Assembly (NCBI GenBank): GCA_903839965.1
Contig: CAIMEK010000569.1
Span: 1-22,067 of the forward strand
Length of the DNA stretch: 22,067 bases
Source of the DNA: an uncultured Acetobacteraceae bacterium
GTDB taxonomy: Bacteria; Pseudomonadota; Alphaproteobacteria; Acetobacterales; Acetobacteraceae
Direction: 5' to 3'
Shown here in pieces: positions 15,151 to 22,067 of this stretch. Under the pieces are notes generated by a model that did not search any database, was not told the origin of the DNA, and saw nothing but the letters and a program-made list of their open reading frames with translations. The number at the start of each line of letters is the position of its first letter. The first letter of the stretch is position 1. Both the position numbers and the translations under genes were made by a program.

Positions 15151-16623
15151 TTACTTCCTTGGGAGATCCTGCGGCCTCGGGTTGATCGTCACCACGGGCA
15201 CAAGCGTCGCGAAAAGAAGGGTCAGGACGGAGATCAGGAATACGCCCCAGAATGTGTAATGCAGGGATAGGTCGAGCGCCGCCTGCACAACCGCGTCGCT
15301 GACCGATCCCGCTGAATGGTCGAGCAACAGTCGGATCTGATCGGCATCGACGGGTCCGGACGGACCTCCCATCGACAAGCTGAAGTTCAGGACTGCGCCG
15401 AGCACGGTTGCGCCCAAAGTGCTGCCGAGATTGCGTGAAAAGATGTTGGACGCCGTAGCGACGCCTCGCTCGCTCCAGCCAACGCTGTCCTGGACGATCA
15501 CGATGGCCGAGGTGCTGAGGAAGCCCATGCCCAATCCCATGACGATGGAGCCGAGGCCGGCGATGACCGGTGAGGTCGTGGGGGAAAGCGCGAGGAAAGC
15601 GAGTGCGCCGATCGGTAACAGTCCCGCGCCAAACAGGAGCGTCGTTCGCACCCCAACCCGATGAAAGATCCTGGACGCGACCGTGGCACCGATCGGCCAG
15701 CCCAGCACCACCATGGTCAATGCGAAGCCAGCCACCAGGGCCGAGCGGTTCAGCACGCCCTGCACGTACATTGGCAGGAAACTGGTAAGCCCGATCAGTG
15801 CCATGCCACTCAGCAGCGTGGCGCCGTTGGCGGTGGCGATCGGACGGTGCGCCCAGACGCGCAAAGCCAACATCGGGTCGGAAGCGAACCGCTCCTGGAA
15901 CACGAACAGAACGCAGCTCGCCAGGCAAACACCCGCGGACACCAGCGCCGTTGCGTGGTTGGTGGTGCCGATCTGCGTCAGCGCCACCATGAGAGAGGCG
16001 ACGGCAACCATGAAAGGAACTGCGCCGGCGGCATCCACGCTCCGCCGTCCGGATGCAACGCGTTCATGCAGGAACTGCATGAACCCAACGGCGGCGACCA
16101 GGCCGATCGGCAGGTTGATCCAGAAGATCCAGGACCAGCTCAGGTGCCGGATGATAAGACCGCCGGCGAGCGGTCCAAGCACCGACGATACCCCCCAGAC
16201 GCTCGCCAGATAGCCCTGGACCTTGCCGCGCTCACGGGCCGGATAGAGATCGCCCACAACCGTGAGACAGACCGGTTGGATGGCGCCCGCGCCGATCCCC
16301 TGCACCAGCCGGAAGGCGATCAGGGACGGCATCGACCAGGCAACGCCGCACAGGGTCGAACCGAGGAGAAAAACCGCGATGCCCACGAGCAGCGTCGGCT
16401 TGCGGCCATACAGGTCGGCCAGCTTGCCGAAGATCACGGTTGTGCTGGTCTGGGTAAGCAGGAAGGCGGAGAACACCCAGGAATAAAGATGCAAGTCGCC
16501 CAATTGCCCCGCGATCTGTGGCATCGCGGTGGAAACGATGGTCGCCTCGATCGCGATCATGAACATCGCGGCCATGACGAACGCCAGCACAAACGGTCGC
16601 CGAAGTGTCGGTTCAGTGGCCAT
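15151..16623 (-). CDS. DHA2-family (EmrB/QacA-like) MFS drug efflux transporter
   Basis: A 490-residue inner-membrane protein with about 14 hydrophobic segments, the DHA2 number. Motifs: helix 1 with the DHA2-type acidic residue in FMIAIEATIVSTAMPQIA (about 21-38), motif A in GKLADLYGRKP (loop 2-3), the QGIGAGAIQPVCLTVVGDLYPARERGKVQG stretch that includes motif B, and the antiporter motif C in WGVSSVLGPLAGGLI. These proteins export drugs or toxic metabolites by proton antiport. There is no membrane-fusion (EmrA) partner beside it. The ATG at 16623 begins just before helix 1. The ribosome site is weak. The gene is 59 bases downstream of the epimerase on the same strand, so the two could share a transcript. 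Confidence 0.92.
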   Translation of the reverse strand: MATEPTLRRPFVLAFVMAAMFMIAIEATIVSTAMPQIAGQLGDLHLYSWVFSAFLLTQTSTTVIFGKLADLYGRKPTLLVGIAVFLLGSTLCGVAWSMPSLIAFRLVQGIGAGAIQPVCLTVVGDLYPARERGKVQGYLASVWGVSSVLGPLAGGLIIRHLSWSWIFWINLPIGLVAAVGFMQFLHERVASGRRSVDAAGAVPFMVAVASLMVALTQIGTTNHATALVSAGVCLASCVLFVFQERFASDPMLALRVWAHRPIATANGATLLSGMALIGLTSFLPMYVQGVLNRSALVAGFALTMVVLGWPIGATVASRIFHRVGVRTTLLFGAGLLPIGALAFLALSPTTSPVIAGLGSIVMGLGMGFLSTSAIVIVQDSVGWSERGVATASNIFSRNLGSTLGATVLGAVLNFSLSMGGPSGPVDADQIRLLLDHSAGSVSDAVVQAALDLSLHYTFWGVFLISVLTLLFATLVPVVTINPRPQDLPRK

Positions 16624-16682
16624 GACACACAGATGGGGATTGTTTGCCCACCGAAAAACCTTCCGAGGCCCCCTCCTGCCGG

Positions 16683-17594
16683 TCAGCTCCTGGTGGGTGG
16701 GACGGCCCTCAGCTCATTGCGCCAATCATGCTGTTCCTTGAATCCAAGCACCTCCCGCGCCTTGCGGTTCGAAAGCGGTGCCTCGTTGCCGAGCAGCGGC
16801 CGTGTCAGGGGGACGCCCGGACACCATTGGGCAAGGAACTCCGCCGTGGGTTGGTCGGCTGTAATGGTGTCGTTGGCGGCATTGAAGACCTGAAAGCCAA
16901 GCCCGTCCTTCTGCAGGCAGAGATGCACGAGCTGCGCGAGGTCGCGCGCGTCGATATAGCTCCACGCATTGCGCTTTCGCAACGATGGATTCTGCACGAA
17001 GTTTCGAAACCGGGCATACTCGTGCGGCTCGATGACATTGCCGATGCGCAGCGCATAGATGTCCGCCTTGAAGCGGGCCGCGAAGGCTCTGGCAGTCTTC
17101 TCGTTGATGACCTTGGACAGGCCGTAGCTGTCCATGGGATCGACGTCGTACTCCTCCTCCAGCGGAAAATGATGGAAGTCCCTGTCACCTTCGGCGAAAC
17201 ACACACCATAAGTTGTCTCGCTTGAGGCGATCACGACTTTCCGAATTCCGAGTTTCATCGCTGCTTCGAGGACGTTATAGGTGCCCATCACGTTCACGCG
17301 GAACGTCTCGTTGTCCGGAGCGATAAGGATTCGCGGGATCGCAGCGAAATGAACGACGGCGTCGACCGGGCCGGGAGGCCCGCCCTGCTTCAGCGCGGAG
17401 GTGCGGAAATGGCACGTCATGGCGTTGAACACCTGGCCGCTGTCGGCGACGTCGCCAATAAGGGTTGGGATGTCCGGATGGGCAAACGGTTTGAGGTCGA
17501 AATTCAGAATGTCGTAGCCCTGGCTGAACAGCCAGGGCAGCACATGCCGGCCCGCCTTGCCGGTTCCGCCGGTGAACAGAATTCGTAGGGGCAT
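16683..17594 (-). CDS. NAD-dependent epimerase/dehydratase (extended SDR)
   Basis: A 303-residue extended short-chain dehydrogenase/reductase. The Rossmann motif GGTGKAG is at 9-15 in RILFTGGTGKAGRHVLPWL, the acidic end of strand 2 (NFDLKPF) suggests NAD(H), and HFAAIP is at 82-87. The catalytic set is S124/S125 in VIASSETTYG, Y157 and K161 in YGLSK, and the substrate-loop region is RFRNFVQNP with WSYIDARDLAQLV (211-223). The reaction is likely epimerisation, dehydration or oxidation of a nucleotide sugar or sugar acid; the uronate dehydrogenase/GalE-like group is the nearest general match. Strong AGGAGA ribosome site 6-11 bases upstream of the ATG at 17594. It is the first of a run of minus-strand genes and may drive both MFS transporters. 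Confidence 0.88.
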   Translation of the reverse strand: MPLRILFTGGTGKAGRHVLPWLFSQGYDILNFDLKPFAHPDIPTLIGDVADSGQVFNAMTCHFRTSALKQGGPPGPVDAVVHFAAIPRILIAPDNETFRVNVMGTYNVLEAAMKLGIRKVVIASSETTYGVCFAEGDRDFHHFPLEEEYDVDPMDSYGLSKVINEKTARAFAARFKADIYALRIGNVIEPHEYARFRNFVQNPSLRKRNAWSYIDARDLAQLVHLCLQKDGLGFQVFNAANDTITADQPTAEFLAQWCPGVPLTRPLLGNEAPLSNRKAREVLGFKEQHDWRNELRAVPPTRS

Positions 17595-17642
17595 GGTCTT
17601 CTCCTGCTTGCGATCCGCGCGTCAGGCATCCGTCGATGATCG

Positions 17643-17648
17643 AGTATA
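17643..17648 (-). promoter_or_regulatory. Possible -10 element of the epimerase gene
   Basis: TATACT on the minus strand, 48 bases upstream of the epimerase ATG, matches 5 of 6 bases of the sigma70 -10 consensus. The hexamer 17 bases further upstream (TTCAGG) is a poor -35. The rest of 17595-17806 shows no gene and no other clear signal. Confidence 0.3.
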
Positions 17649-17806
17649 TGGCCATCCCATGATTGCCTGAAGGTCCGGCAGTTCACAATCTCCGCGCGTG
17701 AAGGATCCCGCCTGGCTCGCCTGCCTCCTGTTCTTTCCGCCGCGAGCTTGCCCGGAGCCCGCAATTCCCCATTCTATCCTCAACCAAGCCTCACAAGAAG
17801 CAAACG

Positions 17807-18326
17807 ATGGCGCGCGTGGTTGGATTTCACAGGACTGGCGGCCCCGAGGTTCTGCAGATCGACGAGCTGGATGTCGGCGCAAACGTAAGCGGGTTCGTGA
17901 TCGGAGACAAGGTTTCGACCATACCCGGCTTCTCGATAAACCAGTACAGCGTCTACGGCGAGCAAGCGATCATTTCCGCAGCCACAGCGGTAAAGCATCC
18001 GACCAGCCTCTCGTGGGAACAGGCGGCGGCGATCCGGATGCAGTATATGATGGCTTATGGTGCCGCTGATCGACGTGGCCGGGATCGCCCCCAGCGGGGC
18101 CGTGGTTGTCACAACGGCATCATCGTCGGTCGGCCTCGCCGCGATCCAGATCGTGAACGCGATGGGTGCGGTTTCGATCGCAACGACACGTACGGGCGCG
18201 CAAGGCCAGGCGCTGCTCAATCACGGCGCGCAGCACGTGATCGTGGCGCAAGAGCAGGACCTGGCCAAGGAAGGCAAGCGCATCACCGACGGCAAGGGCG
18301 TGAGCAGGACGCGGCCGGCTTACTGA
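17807..18326 (+). pseudogene. Zinc-less MDR (quinone oxidoreductase-like) pseudogene
   Basis: The first frame reads MARVVGFHRTGGPEVLQIDE, the usual start of the quinone oxidoreductase group of MDR dehydrogenases. At about 17879 it jumps to NVSGFVIGDKVSTIPGFSIN: about 50-60 residues of the catalytic domain (including the GYEAAG region) are gone, but the frame is kept. It continues with QYSVYGEQAI ... LSWEQAAAIRMQYMMAYG and then shifts frame near 18050-18060. The second frame (from 18057) carries the NADP-binding strand and loop VVVTTASSSVGLAAIQIVNA, and TRTGAQGQALLNHGAQHVIV. It stops at 18324-18326 right after DGKGV, so the last 120 residues are absent. Three lesions make function very unlikely. 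It is divergent from the epimerase. Confidence 0.88.
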
Positions 18327-18491
18327 CCCGGGCCAAGGGCTCGCACGGATACTTCGCGAACAGTCCGGAAGGATGCCGAAGGAGACCATCGTCGCCAACG
18401 CGACAACTTCGGGACACGTGCAAACCGCTTATACGCAGGCTCTACTCTGCTCCAACGCTGGCTTTGCCCGCAGCAGAGAAGCGTCGGAAGG
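18327..18491. other. Intergenic spacer between MDR pseudogene and TRAP operon
   Basis: A 165-base gap. A 43-residue frame beginning at ATG 18367-18373 region on the plus strand (starting MPKETIVANATT) has no recognisable family. No hairpin with T-run is visible at the 3' end of the TRAP operon. Confidence 0.35.
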
Positions 18492-19775
18492 CTAATGTAC
18501 GTAGCCGGCGCTGCGCGGCAGTGCCAGCGACAGCTCCGGAATACAGACGACCAGCACCAGCCCGATCAGCAGCGCGCAGAGGTAGGGCCAGTAGAAGCGG
18601 ACGTGCCGACCCATCGGTACCCGGGCGAAGCGTTGGGCCATCAGCAATCCGACGCCAAGCGGCGGCATGAACAAGCCAATCCCCACCGCTGCCGTCTGTA
18701 CGATATCGAAGTGGATCGGGTTGATCCCGAGTTTCATGGCAATGGGAAACACGACGGGCACCAACACGACCGCCGCCGGCAGGCCTTCCAGCACCATGCC
18801 GAACACCATCGTCAGCAATGCGACGCCGAGCAGGAACATCCACTGTGCGCCTTCGAGCGGTGCCAGAAGTCGTCCCATCAGGGCCGGCATGCCGGAAACG
18901 CCCATCAGGTACTGGAAGATCGTCGCCACGGCGGTCAGGAAAACCACCACGGCCGTCAGCAGGGCGGCATCGGCCGCGATGGTGCCGATCTCGCGCCAGG
19001 TGACGTTGCGATAGTGGAGGCGGGCGACGACCAGGGAATAAAGCGCCACGACGGCGCCTGCCTCGGTGGCGGTGAAGGCGCCGAAATAGAACCCCCCGAG
19101 GATCACGACGGGCACCACCATCGGCACCGCAGCCCCGCGCAACGCGCGACGGACGTTGTCCCAGCGCGGCTTGGTGTCCTTCGGCCACCCCAACAGATTC
19201 GCCTGGATGAACACCAGCACACAAAGACAGAGCCCGACCATGGCGGCCGGCAGGAAACCGGCAAGGAACAACGCCACGGGCGAGGTGTTGGTCACTGCCG
19301 CGATCACGATCATGAAGATTGCCGGGGGCACCAGCATGCCCATCGAGCATCCCGCCGCGATCAATGACGCGGCATCCTCGGCTCGGTAGCCGGCCTTGGT
19401 GAGCGGCGGCATCAGCGCGGAGCCCAGCGCCGACACTTCCGCTATCTTCGCGCCACACAAGTCGGAGAAGAAGTACGACACGACGATCACCGACATGCCG
19501 AGCCCACCGCGCATCCAGCCGACCAGCGCGCGCGCCAGATCGACGAGTGCATACGACATGCCGCAGCGTTCCATCAGCGCGCCGGCGAAGATGAAGGAGG
19601 GAATCGCCAGCAGCACCCAGTTCTGTGCCGCGCCGATGATGGTGGAGGCGATCATTTGCAGCGAGTATCCGCCAACCAGCAGGCCGGTCACCGCGGCGGC
19701 GCCGAGCGCGAATACGATTGGTGTCGACAGCAGGAGCAGCAGCAGGAAGACGGCGCCCGTTGCAGTCAGGATCAC
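18492..19775 (-). CDS. dctM: TRAP transporter large permease (DctM type)
   Basis: A 427-residue protein with about 12 hydrophobic segments, the usual DctM length. In TRAP systems this subunit is the sodium-driven membrane channel for the solute delivered by DctP. Visible conserved blocks: IPSFIFAGALMERCGMSYALVDLA in the first third, VSYFFSDLCGAKIAEVSALGSALMP (the S-G-S region), GCSMGMLVPPAIFMIVIAA, FTATEAGAVVALYSL and GLFMPPLGVGLLM near the end. The start is GTG at 19775 (first residue read as Met), with GGAG about 9 bases upstream and only 3 bases after the dctQ stop. This tight spacing means one operon. The gene is convergent with the MDR pseudogene. Confidence 0.93.
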   Translation of the reverse strand: MILTATGAVFLLLLLLSTPIVFALGAAAVTGLLVGGYSLQMIASTIIGAAQNWVLLAIPSFIFAGALMERCGMSYALVDLARALVGWMRGGLGMSVIVVSYFFSDLCGAKIAEVSALGSALMPPLTKAGYRAEDAASLIAAGCSMGMLVPPAIFMIVIAAVTNTSPVALFLAGFLPAAMVGLCLCVLVFIQANLLGWPKDTKPRWDNVRRALRGAAVPMVVPVVILGGFYFGAFTATEAGAVVALYSLVVARLHYRNVTWREIGTIAADAALLTAVVVFLTAVATIFQYLMGVSGMPALMGRLLAPLEGAQWMFLLGVALLTMVFGMVLEGLPAAVVLVPVVFPIAMKLGINPIHFDIVQTAAVGIGLFMPPLGVGLLMAQRFARVPMGRHVRFYWPYLCALLIGLVLVVCIPELSLALPRSAGYVH

Positions 19776-19778
19776 GAT

Positions 19779-20279
19779 CTACTCCAGCGGCGGCAGTGTG
19801 GGTTGCGGGGGTACCGCATATGAAGCAAGGGCGAACACAACGATCAGGACGCCGCCGACGACCGCGGCGCTGTACACCCAGGCCAGGCTGATCTCCAGGG
19901 CCGGCGATTCCAACGCTTGGTTCAGCACCGACACTTGCCAGCCCTCCCAGGCGAGCACGCAGCCGAACGCCGCCATCACCAGATGGGTGGCGATGGCGAC
20001 GCCACGCTGCCGTTTCTCCGAGAGGTAGTGGACGAACAGGGAGACGGTGAAGTGCGTGCGTTCGGCAATGCCGGTTGCGGCGCCCAGCAGGGTAATCCAG
20101 ATCAGCAGGGTTTCGCCGGTTTCCTCGACCCAAAAGAAGTTGATCGGTTGCACGTCGAGCGCATCCGCAATGGGCAGTGCGATGTAGCGCAGGAACACGC
20201 CGGCGAGCATTACGCCGACCGCCAGCAGCAGGAGTGCGCCGACGACGATGCGCAACAGGCGTACGAGGGTGGCGATCAC
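19779..20279 (-). CDS. dctQ: TRAP transporter small permease (DctQ type)
   Basis: A 166-residue membrane protein with four hydrophobic segments, the standard DctQ size and layout. Conserved family features are the long second region with FFWVEETGETLLIWITLLGAATGIAERTHF (W-x-E-E and the G-A-x-x-G-x-x-x-x-x-H/F motif) and the final helix VVGGVLIVVFAL. DctQ binds DctM and is essential for uptake. The GTG start at 20279 is chosen because it lies one base after the dctP stop (TGA-C-GTG) and directly before helix 1 (LVRLLRIVVGALLLL). The open frame runs further upstream to 20390 but overlaps dctP and is not membrane-like. The protein probably sits in the inner membrane with DctM. Confidence 0.9.
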   Translation of the reverse strand: MIATLVRLLRIVVGALLLLAVGVMLAGVFLRYIALPIADALDVQPINFFWVEETGETLLIWITLLGAATGIAERTHFTVSLFVHYLSEKRQRGVAIATHLVMAAFGCVLAWEGWQVSVLNQALESPALEISLAWVYSAAVVGGVLIVVFALASYAVPPQPTLPPLE

Positions 20280-20280
20280 G

Positions 20281-21297
20281 TCAGGTCGGTGTGCTGACAA
20301 TCTTCTCCCACAATTCGGGGTACTGCTTCTGGTAGACAGGCCACATCTTTTCCTGTGCCAGCTTCTTGAATGCCGGAACATTGGCGGCATTCACCGGCAG
20401 CCCCTTCGGCCCAAGCAACCCCTTCGCCCCTTCCAGCGAATCCACGCTTTCGTTCAGTTTTCGCATAAACGCCTGCGCCTCGCGCCCGACATCCAGCGCC
20501 AGTTTCTGCTGATCGGGGCGCAGCCCGTTCCAGACGCCGAGGTTCATTGCCAACATGGTGGGCGAATAGTTGTGGTAGGTGAGCGAAAAATACTTGGTCA
20601 CTTCGTAGACCTTGAGCGGCACCATGTTCACCACCGGCAGGTCGCCGCCATCGATGACACCCTGCTGCGCGCCCGTGATCACCTCGGCCCAGGCCATCGG
20701 CACGGCGACGCCACCGAGTGCGTTGATCGTCTCGGCGAAGATCTTCGCGGGCTGCACGCGGATTTTCAGGCCGCGCAGATCGCTGGGCTCGTGGATTGGG
20801 CGGCGGTTGTTCCAAATATGGCGGAAGCCGCTGTCGCTGAAGAAGATGACCTTCACGCCGTATTTCTGTTGGAACAGTTTGTCGAGCGCGTCCCCCACCT
20901 CACCATTCAGGATCCGAAAGCCTTGGTCATAGGTGCTCACAAGGTAGGGAACCAGGAACACGCCCATCTCGGGGAACAGCGTGGCGGCGGCGCCGACCGG
21001 CGAACCGAGCGCGATGTTGCCCGACTTCACCGCGTTGATGATGTCGATTTCCTTAGTCAGCAGCGTGCCGCCCCGGAAGTCCACCTCGATCTCGCCCTTG
21101 GAGCGCGCGGTCAGTTCCTTGGCAAAGAACTCATATGATGCGGCGCTGGATTCCGGCGGCGGCCCGTTATGCGCGAGGATCATTTTTTTCGGCGTCTCCG
21201 CCGCGATTGCCGGCGCTCCCCGCAGGGCGACGGCAGGTGCCAGCCCCGCCAGCCCGCCGATGATGCTGCGCCGATGGATACCGAGCTGATGGGTCAT
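20281..21297 (-). CDS. dctP: TRAP transporter substrate-binding protein (DctP type)
   Basis: A 338-residue periplasmic solute-binding protein. The N-terminus shows a signal with twin arginine (HRRSIIGGLAGLAPAVAL, R9-R10), so export by Tat is possible, with cleavage probably after AIAA near residue 33. The mature chain has the DctP fold: the family segment LRGLKIRVQPAKIFAETINALG (174-195) with R180 as the conserved arginine that pairs with the substrate carboxylate, and PMAWAEVITGAQQGVIDGGD. The substrate is likely an organic acid but cannot be named. RBS GGAGG is about 10 bases upstream of ATG 21297. It is the first gene of dctPQM and has a strong upstream promoter with two dyads. The Tat signal in place of a Sec signal is unusual but known in the family. 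Confidence 0.92.
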   Translation of the reverse strand: MTHQLGIHRRSIIGGLAGLAPAVALRGAPAIAAETPKKMILAHNGPPPESSAASYEFFAKELTARSKGEIEVDFRGGTLLTKEIDIINAVKSGNIALGSPVGAAATLFPEMGVFLVPYLVSTYDQGFRILNGEVGDALDKLFQQKYGVKVIFFSDSGFRHIWNNRRPIHEPSDLRGLKIRVQPAKIFAETINALGGVAVPMAWAEVITGAQQGVIDGGDLPVVNMVPLKVYEVTKYFSLTYHNYSPTMLAMNLGVWNGLRPDQQKLALDVGREAQAFMRKLNESVDSLEGAKGLLGPKGLPVNAANVPAFKKLAQEKMWPVYQKQYPELWEKIVSTPT

Positions 21298-21314
21298 TAC
21301 GAGGGTTTCCTCCG

Positions 21315-21358
21315 GTAGAGTTAGGATAATTCTACAACTGGCTTGATATACCTGTCAA
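21315..21358 (-). promoter_or_regulatory. dctP promoter with two overlapping dyads
   Basis: On the minus strand, -35 TTGACA (complement of 21353-21358), an 18-base spacer and -10 TAGAAT (complement of 21329-21334) form a near-consensus sigma70 promoter, with start expected near 21322. Two inverted repeats overlap it: 21343-21358 (TTGATATA/CTGTCAA arms TTGA...TCAA) at the -35, and the 21-base dyad 21315-21335 with arms GTAGA-n-TTA / TAA-n-TCTAC at the -10 and start. Both positions would suit a repressor such as a GntR-type regulator, which is not in the window. Confidence 0.6.
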
Positions 21359-21412
21359 TTGGTGCGGAATTTCCTGCGACCAACTCACCGGCTCATCAAC
21401 CAACACAAATAA

Positions 21413-21942
21413 GAGCGGATCGGCGCGGACGTGCGCGACGTGACGCGCGGCATCGGGCTGGACGGGCGGATCGGCCGAGCCGGCCGATCGAAACCGTGGT
21501 GGCGGTGAACGACGCCCGCAAGGCCGCGATGACGGCCCACAGCATCGCCGCCTGCGGCGGTTCGGTGCGCGGACGCACGGTGGGCGTGCTGGGCCTGACC
21601 TTCAAACCCGAAACCGACGACATGCGCGACTCCCCGGCATTGCCGATCGTGGCGCGCCTGGTCGAGGACGGCGCCACGGTGCAGGCCTTCGACCCGGAAG
21701 GCATGCAACAGGCCAAACCGCTGCTGCCCGCGGGCGTGCGCTATTGCACCAGCGCCATGCAAGCGGCGACCGGCGCCGACGCGCTGGTGGTGGTGACCGA
21801 ATGGAACGAATTCCGCGCCCTCCCACCCGCCCGCCTGAAGGCGGCAATGCGGGGCAACGTGCTGGTGGACCTGCGCAATGTCTACGACCCGGCGGCTATG
21901 GTGGCGGCGGGGTTTGAGTATCAGTCGATCGGACGGAAGTAA
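21413..21942 (+). pseudogene. ugd: UDP-glucose 6-dehydrogenase pseudogene missing N-terminus and catalytic segment
   Basis: A first frame (21413-21475) reads ERIGADVRDVTRGIGLDGRI, the helix before the active site of UDP-glucose dehydrogenases. The sequence then passes directly, in another frame from 21484, to PIETVVAVNDARKAAMTAHS and a good UDP-binding C-terminal domain: GVLGLTFKPETDDMRDSPAL, TVQAFDPEGM, ADALVVVTEWNEFR, LVDLRNVYDP and end at TAA 21940-21942. The missing part normally holds GYGGSCFPKD with the catalytic Cys, and about 200 N-terminal residues of the NAD domain are also absent. The remaining open frame has no proper start. It begins just behind the dctP promoter region, so insertion or rearrangement at this place probably removed the upstream part. 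Ugd makes UDP-glucuronate for surface polysaccharides. Confidence 0.88.
21469..21489. repeat. Perfect inverted repeat at the ugd deletion scar
   Basis: GATCGGCCG (21469-21477), spacer AGC, CGGCCGATC (21481-21489). It spans exactly the point where the first ugd frame ends and the second begins. Confidence 0.8.
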
Positions 21943-21990
21943 GGCCAGGGCTCCGCCGTCGCGCGAAGGCGCGTGCCGGGCCTAGACCCG

Positions 21991-22012
21991 CCAAGGGCCG
22001 GGAGGCCCTTGG
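21991..22012 (+). terminator. Hairpin after the ugd remnant
   Basis: CCAAGGGCC (21991-21999), loop GGGA, GGCCCTTGG (22004-22012), followed after 10 bases by TTTTTT (22023-22028). The stem is strong, but the T-run is too far from it for a classical intrinsic terminator. CCAAGGGCC/GGCCCTTGG hairpins near gene ends are frequent in Acetobacteraceae-type genomes (general knowledge, not checked here). Confidence 0.5.
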
Positions 22013-22067
22013 AACCCTCTACTTTTTTCTCGGCTGCGTAGCAGCCATTAAACCCAATTCGATAGCA

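Noticed and set aside
18373..18504. A small plus-strand frame of about 43 residues starting MPKETIVANATT
   Set aside because: No family, no clear ribosome context beyond GGAAGG, and it ends within the 3' end of dctM. Not enough support for a gene.
18442..20133. A 563-residue open frame on the minus strand overlapping dctM and dctQ
   Set aside because: It is in another frame of the same strand as the TRAP permeases, is rich in Arg/Gly, and both permeases have strong membrane and family patterns.

Overview
The window is GC-rich chromosomal DNA whose gene content and style (gatC-gatA-gatB with ruvX divergent, short Shine-Dalgarno sites, GTG starts, a GGCC-type hairpin near the right end) suggest an alphaproteobacterium, most likely of the Acetobacteraceae. 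This assignment is inference from gene content; there is no rRNA or tRNA gene in the window to test it. I see no transposase, integrase, CRISPR array or phage gene.

Left part (1-8252) is mostly housekeeping: the 3' two thirds of argF, a threonine synthase-like PLP enzyme, a Gfo/Idh/MocA oxidoreductase, a glycine-zipper lipoprotein, ruvX (minus strand), and gatCAB, the amidotransferase that makes Gln-tRNA(Gln)/Asn-tRNA(Asn) from mischarged precursors. Two small gene remnants are embedded here: a collapsed amidohydrolase (676-906) and the last segment of a peptide-type ABC permease (2121-2225). A cluster of hairpins separates the lipoprotein from ruvX.

Middle part (8253-18491) looks accessory. 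Immediately after gatB is a truncated, frameshifted FMN-dependent alpha-hydroxyacid dehydrogenase, whose end overlaps the GTG start of an intact D-2-hydroxyacid dehydrogenase. Then comes the most unusual locus: a stand-alone alpha/beta hydrolase (9857-10855) overlapping a 696-residue protein that joins a GT-A family 2 glycosyltransferase to a second, paralogous alpha/beta hydrolase (10834-12924). On the minus strand follow mntP, two MFS transporters (one of the 14-TM DHA2 type) and an NAD-dependent epimerase, probably partly co-transcribed from the epimerase side. A zinc-less MDR quinone oxidoreductase pseudogene with three separate lesions ends this part.

Right part (18492-22067) holds a complete tripartite TRAP transporter (dctP-dctQ-dctM order, minus strand) with a strong sigma70-like promoter overlapped by two dyads, then a UDP-glucose 6-dehydrogenase pseudogene that has lost its N-terminal part and its catalytic-cysteine segment, with a perfect inverted repeat exactly at the deletion scar.

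The recurrent theme is gene decay by internal deletion at the edges of intact transcription units: five remnants in 22 kb, with no mobile element left behind. The candidate for something undescribed is the hydrolase / glycosyltransferase-hydrolase pair.
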